From NCBI GenBank assembly GCA_907163345.1, contig CAJQUN010000457.1:248001-312000 (forward strand): DNA of 64,000 nucleotides, in the 5' to 3' direction. The notes under the pieces are model-generated. The model was not told where the DNA came from and ran no database searches. It saw only the letters and a program-made list of their open reading frames with translations. Made by a program: the position numbers and the translations under genes. The DNA is from Haberlea rhodopensis (lineage: Eukaryota; Streptophyta; Magnoliopsida; Lamiales; Gesneriaceae). Each line of letters opens with the position of its first letter. Position 1 is the stretch's first letter. This document shows, in pieces, positions 44,294 to 56,551 of this stretch.

Positions 44294-44377
44294 CCTCGCT
44301 TCGACATATAGCGGTACTGTGATACCCCTCGCTACACCTTGATAGCGGATGTATCTCCTCGCTAGCTATGTTAGCGG
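44294..44377 (-). repeat. CCTCGCT...AGCGG hairpin array in chromovirus B LTR
   Basis: Three units of CCTCGCT, 9-10 bases, AGCGG lie at 44,294-44,314, 44,327-44,348 and 44,357-44,377. They equal the CCGCT...AGCGAGG array of element A when read on B's coding strand. They are repeated in the right LTR near 51,145-51,228. Confidence 0.7.
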
Positions 44378-44590
44378 TAACTACCTTCCTCGTTTCCCAT
44401 AACAACTACCAGAACACTCTACCACTCCTAATAACATAGTTAAACATACATCATCATCATTATATCATAAACATCATCATCTTATAAACATCATTCATCT
44501 TGTAAACATCATCATCATGTAATAAATACTTATGCAATCATTGCATAGTCATTGTCATAGTATAGAAGTGTGTTTTACCGTCCGATGCCC

Positions 44591-44607
44591 GTACGTCTCT
44601 TACGTAC
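44591..44607 (-). other. GTACGT hairpin in chromovirus B LTR
   Basis: GTACGT-CTCTT-ACGTAC has the same stem as in element A with a different loop. The copy in the right LTR (51,417-51,433) has one arm changed to ACGTAT. Confidence 0.75.
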
Positions 44608-44772
44608 CTTTTTAAAAGGTGGAGGAGTCAATAGACTTTATCTCCTCGACTGTGCTGGTACCTGGGATGGTTCTACATAACCACAAAACATAATATTAGG
44701 CACCAATATACAATCCCATAACAAATGCCATCAATTTAAATCACAATCTTAAAATCATGTGAAAAGTGCATC

Positions 44773-44994
44773 ACCGATCGATCGGTCCTCACCACCGATC
44801 GATCGGTAAAACCTTGAATTAAATGAATAAAGCTACGGCTTTCACCGATCGATCGGTATAAATAAACCGATCGATCGCTAGCTTTCACCGATCGATCGTT
44901 ACTTCTACCGATCGATCGGTAACAACCTGGAATTAAGATTTAATGCTACGGCATACGCACCGATCGATCGGTGTTCTTCAGCGATCGATCGGTA
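44773..44994. repeat. Four palindrome pairs in chromovirus B 3' LTR
   Basis: Eight CGATCGATCG cores, mostly in the form ACCGATCGATCGGT, form four pairs with spacers of about 7-9 bases. Two pairs are preceded by similar linkers containing AATTAA and GCTACGGC, so the unit seems to have duplicated locally. Confidence 0.9.
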
Positions 44995-45808
44995 GCCCTG
45001 TTTCATGAGCGATTTTCCAGAATTACTGAGCACCTCATTTCATACCATCCACACTTCAACGTAAATCACACAACATGCTTGAACAAACATTCTAAGGGCT
45101 ACAATATACTACCATGCATGTATTCAAATTAAAGTTCCACCCAAAACTTAAACCCACATGCATCAAAATCGCCCAACTTTATCAGTCCTCACTCAAACTT
45201 TCCCAAAACAGGGTATTATAATATTGCCCAGATTTTCAAGTACTTCCATGTAAGTACTCATACCAAGGTTTCAACCAAACCTATACTAGCATGCATGAAA
45301 ACCATCATCACTAAACCCAAATCCAACCAAAAACAGAGTACCAAGTCTTACCCCCTTTTTCTCCTCTTTTGGTATGAATTATTGTACACCTTTTACCAAG
45401 GTTTTTCCTCCTCTTTCTGCAACACTTCAGGACGTTTTTTTGAGAGGAAAAATGAGGGGAGTAAAATGATTGGAGGTGGAGTGGTGGGGAAGAGAAGGAG
45501 GTATGGGTTGAGGGGAAAGGGGTTGGCAAGTGGGGGGTGGCTGATTGATAGGGGGTGGGGTGGTGTGAGTTGGGGTGCCATGTGGTGTTTAATTGTGTCC
45601 CGGTATTTAGTACGATGTATTAAAATACCCTCACTCGATATTTCATAACATTTCTTAATTAATACATCCCTTAAAACACCCAACATGCCCCCCAAATCAT
45701 AACATCATAACATAAATATAACCCCCAATTTAAATGCATCACAACCCTTAAACGTAACATAACCATGTATGTTAACACATAAACATACAAACATTTCGGG
45801 GTATTACA

Positions 45809-45847
45809 TTACTCCCCTACTTATAAGATTTTGTCCTCAAAATCCAC
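45809..45847 (-). other. Chromovirus B polypurine tract and decayed GAGGACAAAA motif
   Basis: On the minus strand, GATTTTGAGGACAAAATC, a changed form of the Tekay motif, precedes TTATAAGTAGGGGAGTAA next to the LTR. Confidence 0.8.
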
Positions 45848-45856
45848 ATGCATTCA

Positions 45857-47276
45857 CTATATCGAAACTAAACATAAAAACATACCAGAGAATAGTTCCA
45901 GATAGTGCTGCACCATATGCCGTTCCGTCTCCCACGTAGCCTCCTCGACACCCCTTCGATCCCACTGAACTTTGACCATCGGTATAATCTTGCTTCGTAA
46001 TCTGCGATCCTCTCGATCCAGAATTCTGATTGGTCGTTCTACGTAGGATACATCTGAATCCAACTGTACTTCAGTAGGCTGTAAGACATGAGACGGGTCT
46101 AGCTCATACTTCCGTAACATAGAGACGTGGAAAACATCATGTATGCCAGATAAAGATGGCGTAGATCCAAACGGTAGGCCAATGTACCGATACGCTGCAA
46201 TACTTCATACGGCCCAACATACCTCGGAGATAACTTCCCCCGCATACCAAACCGAACCACACCCCTGAAGGACGAGATCTTCAAGAAGACCTTGTCTCCT
46301 AACTGGAATTCTAGCGATCGTCGTCGTTTATTGGTATAGGCTTCTTGCCTATCCTGGGCCGCTTTCATCTTCTGGCGTATCAACTAAATCTTGTCTTCCA
46401 TATCCCTGATCATATCCGGTCCTCCGACCGCTTTACTAGTCAAGTCCTCCCAATACAGCGGTGACCTACATCGTCGTCCGTAAAGAGCTTCAAAAGGAGC
46501 CATTTGAATGCTCGCCTGATAGCTGTTATTATAGGAGAACTCTACCAGTGCTACTGAATCCTGCCACGGAGTATCAAACTCCAAAACACATGCCTCAACA
46601 TGTCTTCGAGCGTCTGAATGGTACGCTCTGTCTGGCCGTCTGTCTGAGGGTGATAAGTTGTACTCAGTCTCACTTATGTGCCCAAAGCTGTCTGGAGACC
46701 CTCCCAGAAATGTGAAGTAAACCTTGGATCTCTGTCAGACACAATGGAGACTGGAACCCCATGTAACCTCACCACATCCCGTATATATAATTGGGTCATC
46801 TTTAGGTATGTGAAAAACATACAATAAGGGATGAAATGAGCCATCTTCGTCAGCCTATCTACGATCACTCAGATCGCATCAAATCCTGAGGCCGTCCTTG
46901 GCAAGTGGGTCACAAAATCCATAGATATATGCTCCCACTTCCACTTGGGTACTTCCAAGCTCTTCAGCTCGCCACCAGGCCTCTGCCTTTCTGCCTTTAC
47001 CTGCTGGCAGATCAAACATCTTTTAACAAAAGTTATAACATCACGCTTCATGCGTCTCCACCAGAACTGACCACTCAGGTCCTTATACATTTTTCTTCCT
47101 CCTGGGTGGATACTGAACCAGCTACTGTGAGCTCGCTCCAATATTCCTCTACGCAATTCCGGCGTATCTGGGACTACCCAACGGTTGCCCAATCTCAAGG
47201 AATCATCCTCAGCCATTCTGAACTTTGATGGATGCCCCTGAAGTACTATTGACGACCATTTCTGAACCTCATCATT
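45857..47276 (-). pseudogene. Chromovirus B integrase and chromodomain
   Basis: H2C2 zinc binding (HSSWFSIHPGGRKMY, CLICQQVK) and catalytic MDFVTHLP are at 47,216-46,869, and SDRDPRFTSHFWEGL at 46,868-46,674. NNSYQASIQMAPFEALYG follows at 46,584-46,384, the GPY motif RYVGPYEVLQRIGTLAYRL at 46,383-46,099, and a chromodomain-like tail (RLRSKIIPMVKVQW, EEATWETERHM) at 46,120-45,857. Stops lie at 46,869-46,871 (TGA for Trp), 46,674-46,676 (TAA for Glu) and 46,384-46,386 (TAG for Lys), with frameshifts near 46,600 and 46,150. Confidence 0.92.
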
Positions 47277-48845
47277 CTACCTCTGGGCTTTCCTGATAGC
47301 CTCAAATATGTCTGGCTCAGCCAATAAGGTCGACACTCGCACCGGCGACGTGTCCACATCAAAATCATAGCCCAGATGGCAATAAGAAGTCATCACAGCT
47401 GATAAACTCATGGCATCCTCAGCAGTACTCTTCACCTTCCGACTTAAGGCGTCTGCTATCAAGTTTGCTTTACCAGGATGGTACTCAATTTCACAATTGT
47501 AGTCCTTGAGTAAATCCATCCATCTTCTTTGCCTCATATTCAGCTCCGCTTGGGTGAATAAGAACTTCAAGCTCTTATGGTCCGTATAGATGGTAAATGA
47601 AGTACCATATAGATAATGCCGCCAAAACTTCAAGGCGAAAATGATGGCCGCCAGTTCCATATCATGAACTGGGTATCTGGTCTCATGAGGCTTCAACTGC
47701 CTCGAAGCATAAGACACCACGTGCTTATCCTGCATCAACACACAGCCCAAACCCTGCAATGATGCATCCGTGTACAAGGCAAACCTCTTATTCTCAGAAG
47801 GAATCACCAATACAGGTGTCGTAGTCAACCGACACTTCAATTCTTGGAAGCTTTCATCACAAGCTTCGGACCAATAGAACGGCACTCCTTTCTGAGTCAG
47901 CTGTGTCAGGGGTCTGGCAATCTTTGAGAAACCCTCGACGAAACGTCGGTAATATCCTGCCAAACCGAGAAAGCTCCGTATCTCAGGTACAGAAGTGGGT
48001 GCAACCCACTCCATCACAGCTTCAATCTTCCTGGGATCCACAGACATCCCACTGCTAGATATAACATGACCCAAGAATACCACACTGCTCAACCAGATCT
48101 CGCACTTGCTAAGCTTTGCATATAACTGATGATCCCTAAGGATCTGGAGTACTGTCTGCAAGTGCTCCATGTGCTCTTCCTCAGTCCGGGAGTAGATGAG
48201 TATATCGTCAATGAAAACTATGACAAACTGATCCAAATATGGTTGGAACACCCTGTTCATCAAACTCATGAAGACAGCTGGGGCATTCGTCACCCCAAAA
48301 GGCATGACCAGGAATTCATAGTGTCCATATCTAGTCCTGAAAGCTGTCTTCTGTACATCATCTTCTCTTACTCGAATCTGATGATACACCGACCTCAGAT
48401 CGATCTTACTGTAGAGCCTCGTACCCTGCAACTGGTCAAATAAATCATCGATCCTTGGAAGCGGATACTTATTCTTTACCGTGGCTTTGTTCAGTTGCCT
48501 GTAATCGATGCACAGACGCATCGAACCATCCTTCTTTTTGACAAATAAAACGGGTGCACCCCAAGGCGATACGCTAGGGCGTATATAGCCCTTGTCAAGG
48601 AGCTCTTGTAACTGAATCTTTAACTCCCTTAGCTCCGCTGGTGCCATCCTATATGGGGCACGAGAAATGGCAGACGTCCCCGGTAGTAACTCAATTCCAA
48701 ACTCGACCTCTCTCATCGGTGGAAATCCGGGAATCTCTTCCGGAAAGACATCGGGAAACTCCGCCACTACGGGCACATCCTCGACCTTTAATTCTTCCTT
48801 CTTTTCAGTAATATCAACAGCATAGATGAGATATCCCGAATGGCC
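47277..48845 (-). pseudogene. Chromovirus B reverse transcriptase and RNase H
   Basis: A 499-codon frame (48,776-47,277) covers the whole RT and RNase H: YRMAPAELRELK, APVLFVKKKDGSMRLCIDYR, YSKIDLRSVYHQIR, MPFGVTNAP, the catalytic FIDDILIYS, thumb SFLGLAGYYRRF, then YTDASLQGLG, YTDHKSLKF and ADALSRK. Ser-Gly of the usual DLRSGYHQ is Ser-Val, which may harm activity. The frame is closed by TAG at 47,277-47,279, and upstream by TGA at 48,846. This is the best-preserved polymerase in the window. Confidence 0.95.
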
Positions 48846-50381
48846 TCATTCCAATAACTGTGTCATCTTGACAGCAGATATCAACGGGATCTTTGAACGG
48901 GAACCATCCCCATAGAATGTCCACTGGACTCCCATATCAGACCTGAATCGGACAGTCCTCTGCCTGCAGTTCACAACTGCCTGATACTTGTTCAGAACAT
49001 CAATGCCTACGATGCAGTCAAAGTCTGACATTCCCAGAACAATCAAATCTGACCTTAGCTCGTTACCCTCAAAATAAATGAGGCCGTCATAAACAATCTG
49101 ATCAGCAATCAAACTTCTTCCAGCGGGTGTCGAGACTACAAGAGGCATGGGTGATGGAGAAGTGCATATGTGGTGTCTTTCAACAAAAGTCATCGACACA
49201 AAAGAGTGTGACACACCTGTGTCTATCAATATAAAAGCAGGGTGCGTAAATAAAAGACACGTATCCGCTATAACTTCCTCCGGAGCCACTGTAGCCTGCT
49301 CCCTTGTCAATGCATAAACTTGCCCCTGAGGTGGCCCCATAGGCTGACCTCCATACTGCCTCGGTATAAACGGTGGCCTGTGCTGCACTGCTCTGTCCGC
49401 AGGCCTCCCCGTAGAGTTCTGTTGTCCCTCCCGATTGGGACATTGTCGAGCAAAGTGGCCCTTATTGCCACACACATAACAACCGACGCAGTCTTTCGTC
49501 GAATGTGGTTGCCCACAAATAGAGCACCGAACCTTCCCAAATCTGTCTCCCTGAGACTGTCCTCTTCCTGACGGGGCATCATTCCTACGGCTTCCTTTCC
49601 AACGATTCTCGGGCCTCTTACCACTGAACCTCGAAGCCGGTGTGTTCCCCCTTGACTTGAACTGATCACCCATCGGCTTCAAATTATCAGAGGTAGATTT
49701 CTGAGGGGGTGCTGGAGGTGGTACGGTATCAGGATACGCACCAACTCCCAGTTCGGCTAGCTCAGCTCGTGAAAGGGCGTCATCAAAGCAAGCAGGGCCA
49801 TAAGTAACCACCATGTCATACAGTTCCGGCCTCAAACCTTTCATGAAATTCCTCATCTTTGCCTGGGTATTCGCAGCAATATGGGGCACATATCGGAGTA
49901 AAGAACAATAATGAAGAGCGTAGTCCGATACTGGCATGGTACCTTGCTCTAAGTTGGTAAACTCATCCTCCTTAGCCTATCGTGCAGCAGCTGAAAAGTA
50001 GCGGGTCAGAAACCGAGTTCTGAACAGCTTCCAATTTATCTCCTGTCCCTGAGCCTCTTGTTCCACTACTGTGGTCTTCCACCACATCAATGCCTTCTTG
50101 GCCAGTTGAAATTCTGCTAACCTTATCCAGGCTGACTTTGCACAATGGGCCGCCACGAAGATTTGCTCCAACCTTTCTAACCACTCTTCGGCATGTTCCC
50201 CTGTCTCAGTTCCTTCGAGCATCGGGGGTCGATATGCCGGAAATTGAGCCAAACTTTGCTCCCCAGGTAGTAACTGTTGCTCAGAAGGTTCTTCACCCAA
50301 GGCTGGCGGTGGTAAGGGATTTGTACGCCCAACACATGCATTGACGCTAATCACATCACCTACTTCAGCATTTGCTGCCAT
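48846..50381 (-). pseudogene. Chromovirus B gag and protease (one internal stop)
   Basis: The start ATG at 50,381 (MAANAEVGD) matches element A. TAG at 49,977-49,979 replaces the Gln that follows SAAAR. The second part has MKGLRPELYD, a basic linker, knuckles CSICGQPHSTKDC and CYVCGNKGHFARQC, and protease LIDTGVSHSFVS, where the usual Ala after Gly is Val. It closes with TGA at 48,846-48,848, most likely a former CGA. Confidence 0.92.
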
Positions 50382-50571
50382 GCTGCAACACAAGGGTTAA
50401 CAATAATACCCAAAAGCAGTTCATATAATACATCGTTAGAGAAACAAAACATGTTAGCATAACATCATATACTTCACATGCAACATATGCACGAAACATG
50501 TTTAAAAGTAAGCACCTAGCCAACTTATTGTTAAGGCTACCCTTCACTCATTCCCGGGTTCTCTAACCACT

Positions 50572-50583
50572 GCTCTGATACCA
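50572..50583 (-). other. Chromovirus B primer-binding site
   Basis: The minus strand reads TGGTATCAGAGC, four bases inside the 5' LTR: the initiator tRNA-Met type, as in element A. Confidence 0.9.
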
Positions 50584-50587
50584 CTAA

Positions 50588-52708
50588 TGTAGGGTCTTCC
50601 TACCTTAACAGTGTTATAATGACATAAGAAGAACTAAACATGCATTAAATAACATCTTAGGGTTCCGGTTGTTACGTGAGCTAACAGGATTACAGGCCAA
50701 AAATAAAACTTCAAAACTTATTACTTACATTCCCAAAAATGAATGCTAACATTTTAGATTTATACTACTCCTAGAGTATATACTAATCAAAATCCTGAAT
50801 CATATTCCTTTTTGTGCTCCTTTCAGCTCACTGCCTCAACCCGACCCATAGCCCTTCAGTCCAAAAGTGTACCTACAGGGACAACCCATCATGAGCATGT
50901 ACATCATTACTTAACATCATAAGAAAATGACATATGAATAAATGCATGAAATAACCGTTAACATGTACTTCCTGGTTAATCGTTAACCCCTTTTTGTTGT
51001 CCCTGATTCACATTCATGCGTTTAATCATTAGTACTTGACATAAATGATTAACATCATACTTCACTTATATGCCCATAATCAACAATGTTAATTAGAAAT
51101 GTGGATGTTTCTGGCCTTGTTATGTCAGCGGAAAAATTGGCCCCCTCGCTTCGACATATAGCGGTACTGTGATACCCCTCGCTACACCTTGATAGCGGAT
51201 GTATCTCCTCGCTAGCTATGTCAGCGGTAAGTACCTTCCTCGCTTTCCCATAACAACTACCAGAACACTCTACCACTCCTAATAACATAGTTAAACATAC
51301 ATCATCATCATCATGTCATAAACATCATCATCTTATAAACATCATTCATCTTGTAAACATCATCTGCAATCATTGCATAGTCATAGTATAGTAGTGTGTT
51401 TTACCGTCCGATGCCCGTACGTCTCTTACGTATCTTTTTAAAAGGTGGAGGAGTCAATAGACTTTATCTCCTCGACTGTGCTGGTACCTGGGATGGTTCT
51501 ACATAACCACAAAACATAATATTAGGCACCAATATACAATCCCATAACAAATGCCATCAATTTAAATCACAATCTTAAAATCATGTGAAAAGTGTATCAC
51601 CGATCGATCGGTCCTCACCACCGATCGATCGGTAAAACCTTGAATTAAATGAATAAAGCTACGGCTTTCACCGATCGATCGGTATAAATAAACCGATCGA
51701 TCGCTAGCTTTCACCGATCGATCGTTACTTCTACCGATCGATCGGTAACAACCTGGAATTAAGATTTAATGCTACGGCATACGCACCGATCGATCGGTGT
51801 TCTTCAGCGATCGATCGGTAGCCCTGTTTCATGAGCGATTTTCCAGAATTACTGAGCACCTCATTTCATACCATCCACACTTCAACGTAAATCACACAAC
51901 ATACTTGAACAAACATTCTAAGGGCTACAATATACTACCATGCATGTATTCAAATTAAATTTCCACCCAAAACTTAAACCCACATGCATCCAAATCGCCC
52001 AACTTTATCATTCCTCACTCAAACTTTCCCAAAACAGGGTATTATAATATTGCCCAGATTTTCGAGCACCACTTTTCATAACAAGAAATCTAACACATAA
52101 AACATGTAACATGCTCGAACAAACATGCTAGGGCCTACAAAATACTTCCATGTAAGTACTCATACCAAGGTTTCAACCAAACATATACTAGCATGCATGA
52201 AAACCATCATCACTAAACCCAAACCCAACCAAAAACAGAGTACCAAGTCTTACCCCATTTTTCTCCTCTTTTGGTATGAATTATTGTACACCTTTTACCA
52301 AGGTTTTTCCTCCTCTTTCTGCAACACTTCATGACGTTTTTTTGAGAGGAAAAATGAGGGGAGGAGAATGATTGGAGGTTGAGTGGCGGGGAAGAGAAGG
52401 AGGTATGGGTTGAGGGGAAAGGGGTTGGCAAGTGGGGGGTGGCTTGTTGATTGGGGGTGGGGTGGTGTGAGTTGGGGTGTCATGTGGTGTTTAATTGTGT
52501 CCCGGTATTTAGTACGATGTATTAAAATACCCTCACTCGATATTTCATAACATTTCTTAATTAGTACATCCCTTAAAACACCCAACATGCCCCCAAATCA
52601 TAACATCATAACATAAATATAACCCCCAATTTAAATGCATCACAACCCTTAAACATAACATAACCATGTATGTTAACACATAAACATACAAACATTTCGG
52701 GTATTACA
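50588..52708 (-). repeat. Chromovirus B 5' LTR (2121 bp)
   Basis: This is the partner of 43,738-45,808. By eye about a dozen single-base differences occur in the first 700 bases. Confidence 0.95.
51599..51820. repeat. Four palindrome pairs in chromovirus B 5' LTR
   Basis: I see no differences in the palindrome cores from 44,773-44,994. Confidence 0.9.
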
Positions 52709-52713
52709 CTCAT

Positions 52714-53571
52714 ACACCCTATGATTTCAATGACACCTCAAGGACCATTCTTCCTCACTGTCCTAGCCTTTTTAGCAAACTCATGAAGTTTAATAGCATA
52801 ACAAAGAATGAAATATGCCTAGTGTATTAGTTTGACTCAAGTTGAACTTTCCAGTTATTAATTTTACTTAATATCAAACCTACTAGAATGGTGAATCTTA
52901 GGAGCACTATCCAATACACTAACCCACAGAATTCCTCTGAGAATTCTAACCTATGCCTACATCTGAAAAATGGTAAAATTTCACACTGTAATCAGCTTAT
53001 TCCAGACTTCTGGCGGTCAACATATTCTAAAACATAAAAATTTCATGTTCTCCAAAATTCAAATTAACACCTTACAGGTATATCAATTTTCATTTAACAC
53101 CATCCATATCAAAATTATAAGAATAATGATGGAGAAATTTATACCAAATTCTCGAAATTTTCAGCAGCAACTCGAGTTCTTCTCACATTCATCAATTTCT
53201 GACCATGGTGCGTGTGGCAGTGGGTGAGGCGTGGTAATGGCAAGGTTCGACTGAACGGGGATACCGATGGTTTCTTCCCCAATTCTTGTTGGTAGGAGTA
53301 TAAATAGGAGTGACTGAATTTAACTCATTTTCGTTATGGATCTGAGGCGACAAGTTTTAATGAATAATAAAAAAATTGAAGGTTGAGGAAGAAAAGAGAG
53401 AGGCGCAATGAAGATGAAGTTTGGGCCAAAATGTTTGGCTTTTTCTCAATCCTTCCTATATTAATAGATTACCATTATTATTAATATTATAAATTATAAC
53501 TTTTATAATATTTGTTCAAAATTGGGCTATTAATTTTATTTAAAATTGGGCTACTACATTGGGCCATTACA
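52714..53571 (-). repeat. Chromovirus C 3' LTR, right part
   Basis: This is the continuation of the LTR after B, matching 59,652-60,511 and ending GGGCCATTACA. Confidence 0.93.
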
Positions 53572-53607
53572 ATCTCCATATCTTCTAAGAAGTTTCGTCC
53601 TCGAAAC
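53572..53607 (-). other. Chromovirus C polypurine tract and TTTCGAGGACGAAA motif
   Basis: GTTTCGAGGACGAAAC at 53,607-53,592 on the minus strand is a perfect-stem palindrome (GTTTCG-AGGA-CGAAAC). It is followed by the purine-rich AGAAGATATGGAGAT before the LTR. Confidence 0.82.
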
Positions 53608-54811
53608 TTGTACCACGTTTTATATCTGGATATTTAGCATATAATTCATCTTCTTTTTCCCATGTTGCTTCATCAGGTGAGTGATTGCTCCATTGAACCT
53701 TAACAAAGGGAATCGTCCTAGTTCGCAGAATCCTCTCATGACGGTCTAGTATCCTGACAGGATATTCTGAATATGTGCACTCCTTGGATAACCCAATCTC
53801 TGTTGCCTTAATCACGTGACTTTCATCTGGAACAGCATCGAGACGTGAAATACATTATGTACTCGGTCTAGTTCCGGAGGTAGAGCAAGCCGATATGCCA
53901 AGGTTCCTATTCTTTCCAAAATTTCATATGGTCCTATGTATCTCGGACTTAACTTCCCATGCTTGCCAAACCTCATTAATCTTCTGAATGGTGACACTTT
54001 CAAGTATACCTTATCCCCTTGCTGGAATTCTAAATCTCGTCTGCGGACATCAGCCCAACTTTTCTGTCGACTCTGAGCTGTAAGTAATCTCTGTTTGATG
54101 ATGGAAACATTTTCATTCGTGAGTCTGATCAAATCCGGTCCTTCCAATAACTTCTCTCCTACATCAAACCAACACTGGGGTGTTCGACATTTCCTACCAT
54201 ACAAAGCTTCGAATGGTGCCATTTGGATACTAGATTGGTAACTGTTATTGTACACAAACTCTGCCAGTTTCAGATGACGATCCCACTGTCCTTGAAAGTC
54301 CAAGACACATGTTCTAAGTAAATCCTCGAGAATTTGAATCATCCTCTCAGATAGTCCGTCCGTCTGTGGATGGAAAGTTGTGCTGTATTTCAAATTTGTT
54401 CCCAACACAGACTGTAAACTCTTCCAGAATTGTGAGGTGAATCGAGCATCTCAATCAGATATGATACTGACTGGTATCCCGTGCAAACACACCACTTGAT
54501 CAATGTAAAGCCGTGCTAAATCATTCATTGATGTGATCTTCTTCATCGGTATAAAGTGAGCACACTTAGTAAGTCGATCAACAATAACCCAAACTGAATC
54601 TTTTTGTGTCGTAGTCTTGGGTAATCCGGTCACAAAGTCCATAGTAATATGCTCCCATTTCTAGTTTGGTATATCCAAGTTTCTCAGTGTCCCTGCTGGC
54701 TTTTGTCTTCCAACTTTCACTTGTTGACACACTAAACACTTGGACACAAACTTCACAACATCTTGCTTCATTCCTGGCCACCAAAATTATTGCTTCATAT
54801 CTCGATACATT
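53585..54811 (-). pseudogene. Chromovirus C integrase and chromodomain
   Basis: The zinc-binding part is shifted out of frame (54,784-54,578). The catalytic core starts with MDFVTGLPKTTTQKDSVWVIVDRL (54,642-54,451) and is stopped by TGA at 54,448-54,450, where SDRDARF would be expected. The rest of the core and the GPY motif RYIGPYEILERIGTLAYRL are in 54,408-53,812. A chromodomain-like end (PVRILDRHERILRTRTIPFVKVQW, DEATWEKEDEL) is at 53,815-53,585 after another shift. Confidence 0.9.
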
Positions 54812-56551
54812 TTATTCTGTCTGCATGGCCAATATTGTCTGATGTGAATCTTGTAAGACCTCGCCCCTGAGTGTTGACACAGCTGGAACAAATAGTTTAT
54901 CATTGAATCTCAAAGTCCCATCTTCATGCATTCTAAAACTTTCTTGGTTTGATTGAGCTCTTTGTAAGAAAGTCTGCCACATAGGATCCTTTGATTGTGC
55001 TGCTTTAATCCTGAGAATAAGATCAGGTTGTACCATGAGATTACACAATATCGTCGTCCCATTTTGGTCGTCTCTTGATTCGACATTCAGATTTAACTTT
55101 GACATCTCGTCAATGAGTTTTTGTTGTGTAGTCAATAGCGTTGATCCATAACTCTTCCTGCTTAATGCATCTGCTACCGCATTACTCTTTCCAGGATGAT
55201 AGTGCAATTTCACATCATAGTCCTTGATCAGCTCTAACCATCTTCTCTGTCTCATATTCAAGTCCTATTGAGTAAAAATATACTTTAAGCTCTTGTGATC
55301 AGTGTAGATATCACATGTGGTTCCGTACAAGTAGTGTCGCCATAATTTCAGTGCAAAAACAACTGCTGCGAGTTCCAGATCATGAGTGGGGTACCTTATT
55401 TCGTGCTCTTTCAACTGTCGTGAAGCATATGCAATCACCTTTCCATTTTGCATAAGCACACAGCCTAACCCTTCTTTGATGCATCACTATAGATACAAAA
55501 TCCTTCATGTCCATCCGGCAATGTAAGAATAGGTGCTGACACAAGTAGATTCTTCAAATTCTCAAAACTTTCCTGACACTTAGAATCCCATTCAAACTTT
55601 ACTCCCTTTCTAGTTAACTTTGTAAGGGGTAATGCAACTCGAGAAAATCCTTCCACAAATTTTTGGTAATATCCGGCCAATCCCAGAAAACTTTGAATTT
55701 CTGTCACTGATGTTGGAACTTTCCAATTGGTAATGGCTTGAAGCTTTGCTGAGTCTACTCGGATTCCTTGAGTATCAATGATGTGTCCAAGAAATGATAC
55801 AGAATCCAACCAGAAGTCACATTTCTCGAACTTTGCAAATAATTGTTGTTGTCGTAGTCTCTCCAATGTCATCTTCAAATGTTCTTCATGTTCTTCCTTT
55901 GATTTGGAATAGATCAATATATCATCAATGAATACTATGATGAATTTGTCGAGTCATTCTCGGAATACGTGATTCAATAATGCCATAAATGCTGCAGGTG
56001 CATTCGTAAGTCCGAAAGGCATCACTAGGAATTCATAATGTCCGTATCTGGTTCGAAATGCAGTTTTATGAATATCTTGCTCTTTAATTCTGAGTTGATG
56101 ATACCCAGATCTCAAATCAATCTTTGAGAATATTTGTGCACCTTGTAATTGATCGAAAAAATCGTCAATCCTTGGTAGCGGATATTTATTCTTCACAGTG
56201 ATTCGATTCAACTCCCTGTAGTCAATGCACATTCTCATGATGCTGTCCTTTTTCTTTACAAACAGTACCGGTGCTCCCCAATGTGACACACTAGGCCTTA
56301 TGAAACCTTTATCTTGTAGTTCCTTCAATTGTCCTTTCAATTTTTTTAGCTCTGCTGGTGCCATCCTGTAAGGTGCTTTGGATATCGGTTCTGATCCCGG
56401 AATAATATCAATAGAAAATTCCGTGCTTCGAATTGGTGGCAGTCCTGGCAAATCCTCTCTGGGAAAACATCTGAGAATTCTTTCACCGTGCAAATCTTAT
56501 TTATTTTTGCTTCCACTTCAGAGACATTGCCACAAAATCGTTCATGCAAGC
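54812..56551 (-). pseudogene. Chromovirus C reverse transcriptase and RNase H
   Basis: RT fingers and palm (56,493-55,954) include YRMAPAELKKLK, MCIDYRELN, FSKIDLRSGYHQLR and MPFGLTNAP. A TGA at 55,954-55,956 lies just before the catalytic FIDDILIYSKS. The thumb and start of RNase H (55,917-55,465) run to IYSDASKKG, where a lost base shifts the frame. RNase H goes on at 55,459-55,265 and 55,261-54,812 (YTDHKSLKYIFTQ, a TAG at 55,262-55,264, then RQRRWLELIKDYD and ADALSRK). Confidence 0.92.

Larger units (their letters stand above)
43738..45808 (-). repeat. Chromovirus B 3' LTR (2071 bp)
   Basis: It begins TGTAGGGTC and ends GTATTACA. Relative to the right LTR it lacks about 85 bases near 45,237 and has a longer CATCATCAT tract near 44,448-44,520. 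Confidence 0.95.
43738..52708 (-). mobile_element. Chromovirus B (Tekay/Del-like), near full length
   Basis: It has LTRs of 2,071 and 2,121 bases, target duplication CTCAT at 43,733-43,737 and 52,709-52,713, a tRNA-Met PBS and a PPT. All pol domains are present in order. It is the closest relative here of chromovirus A: gag and pol proteins align along their length, but the LTRs share only some blocks. It is inactivated by about six stops and several frameshifts. Confidence 0.96.

Noticed and set aside
44773..44994. Regularly spaced repeats resembling a CRISPR array
   Set aside because: The repeats are 10-14 base palindromes with spacers of only about 7-9 or 30-40 bases, inside a plant LTR. 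No cas genes are present.
45295..45695. Overlapping 100-117-codon frames in the B LTR, repeated at 52,125-52,588
   Set aside because: They are in both LTRs of element B, on opposite strands, in simple purine/pyrimidine-rich sequence.
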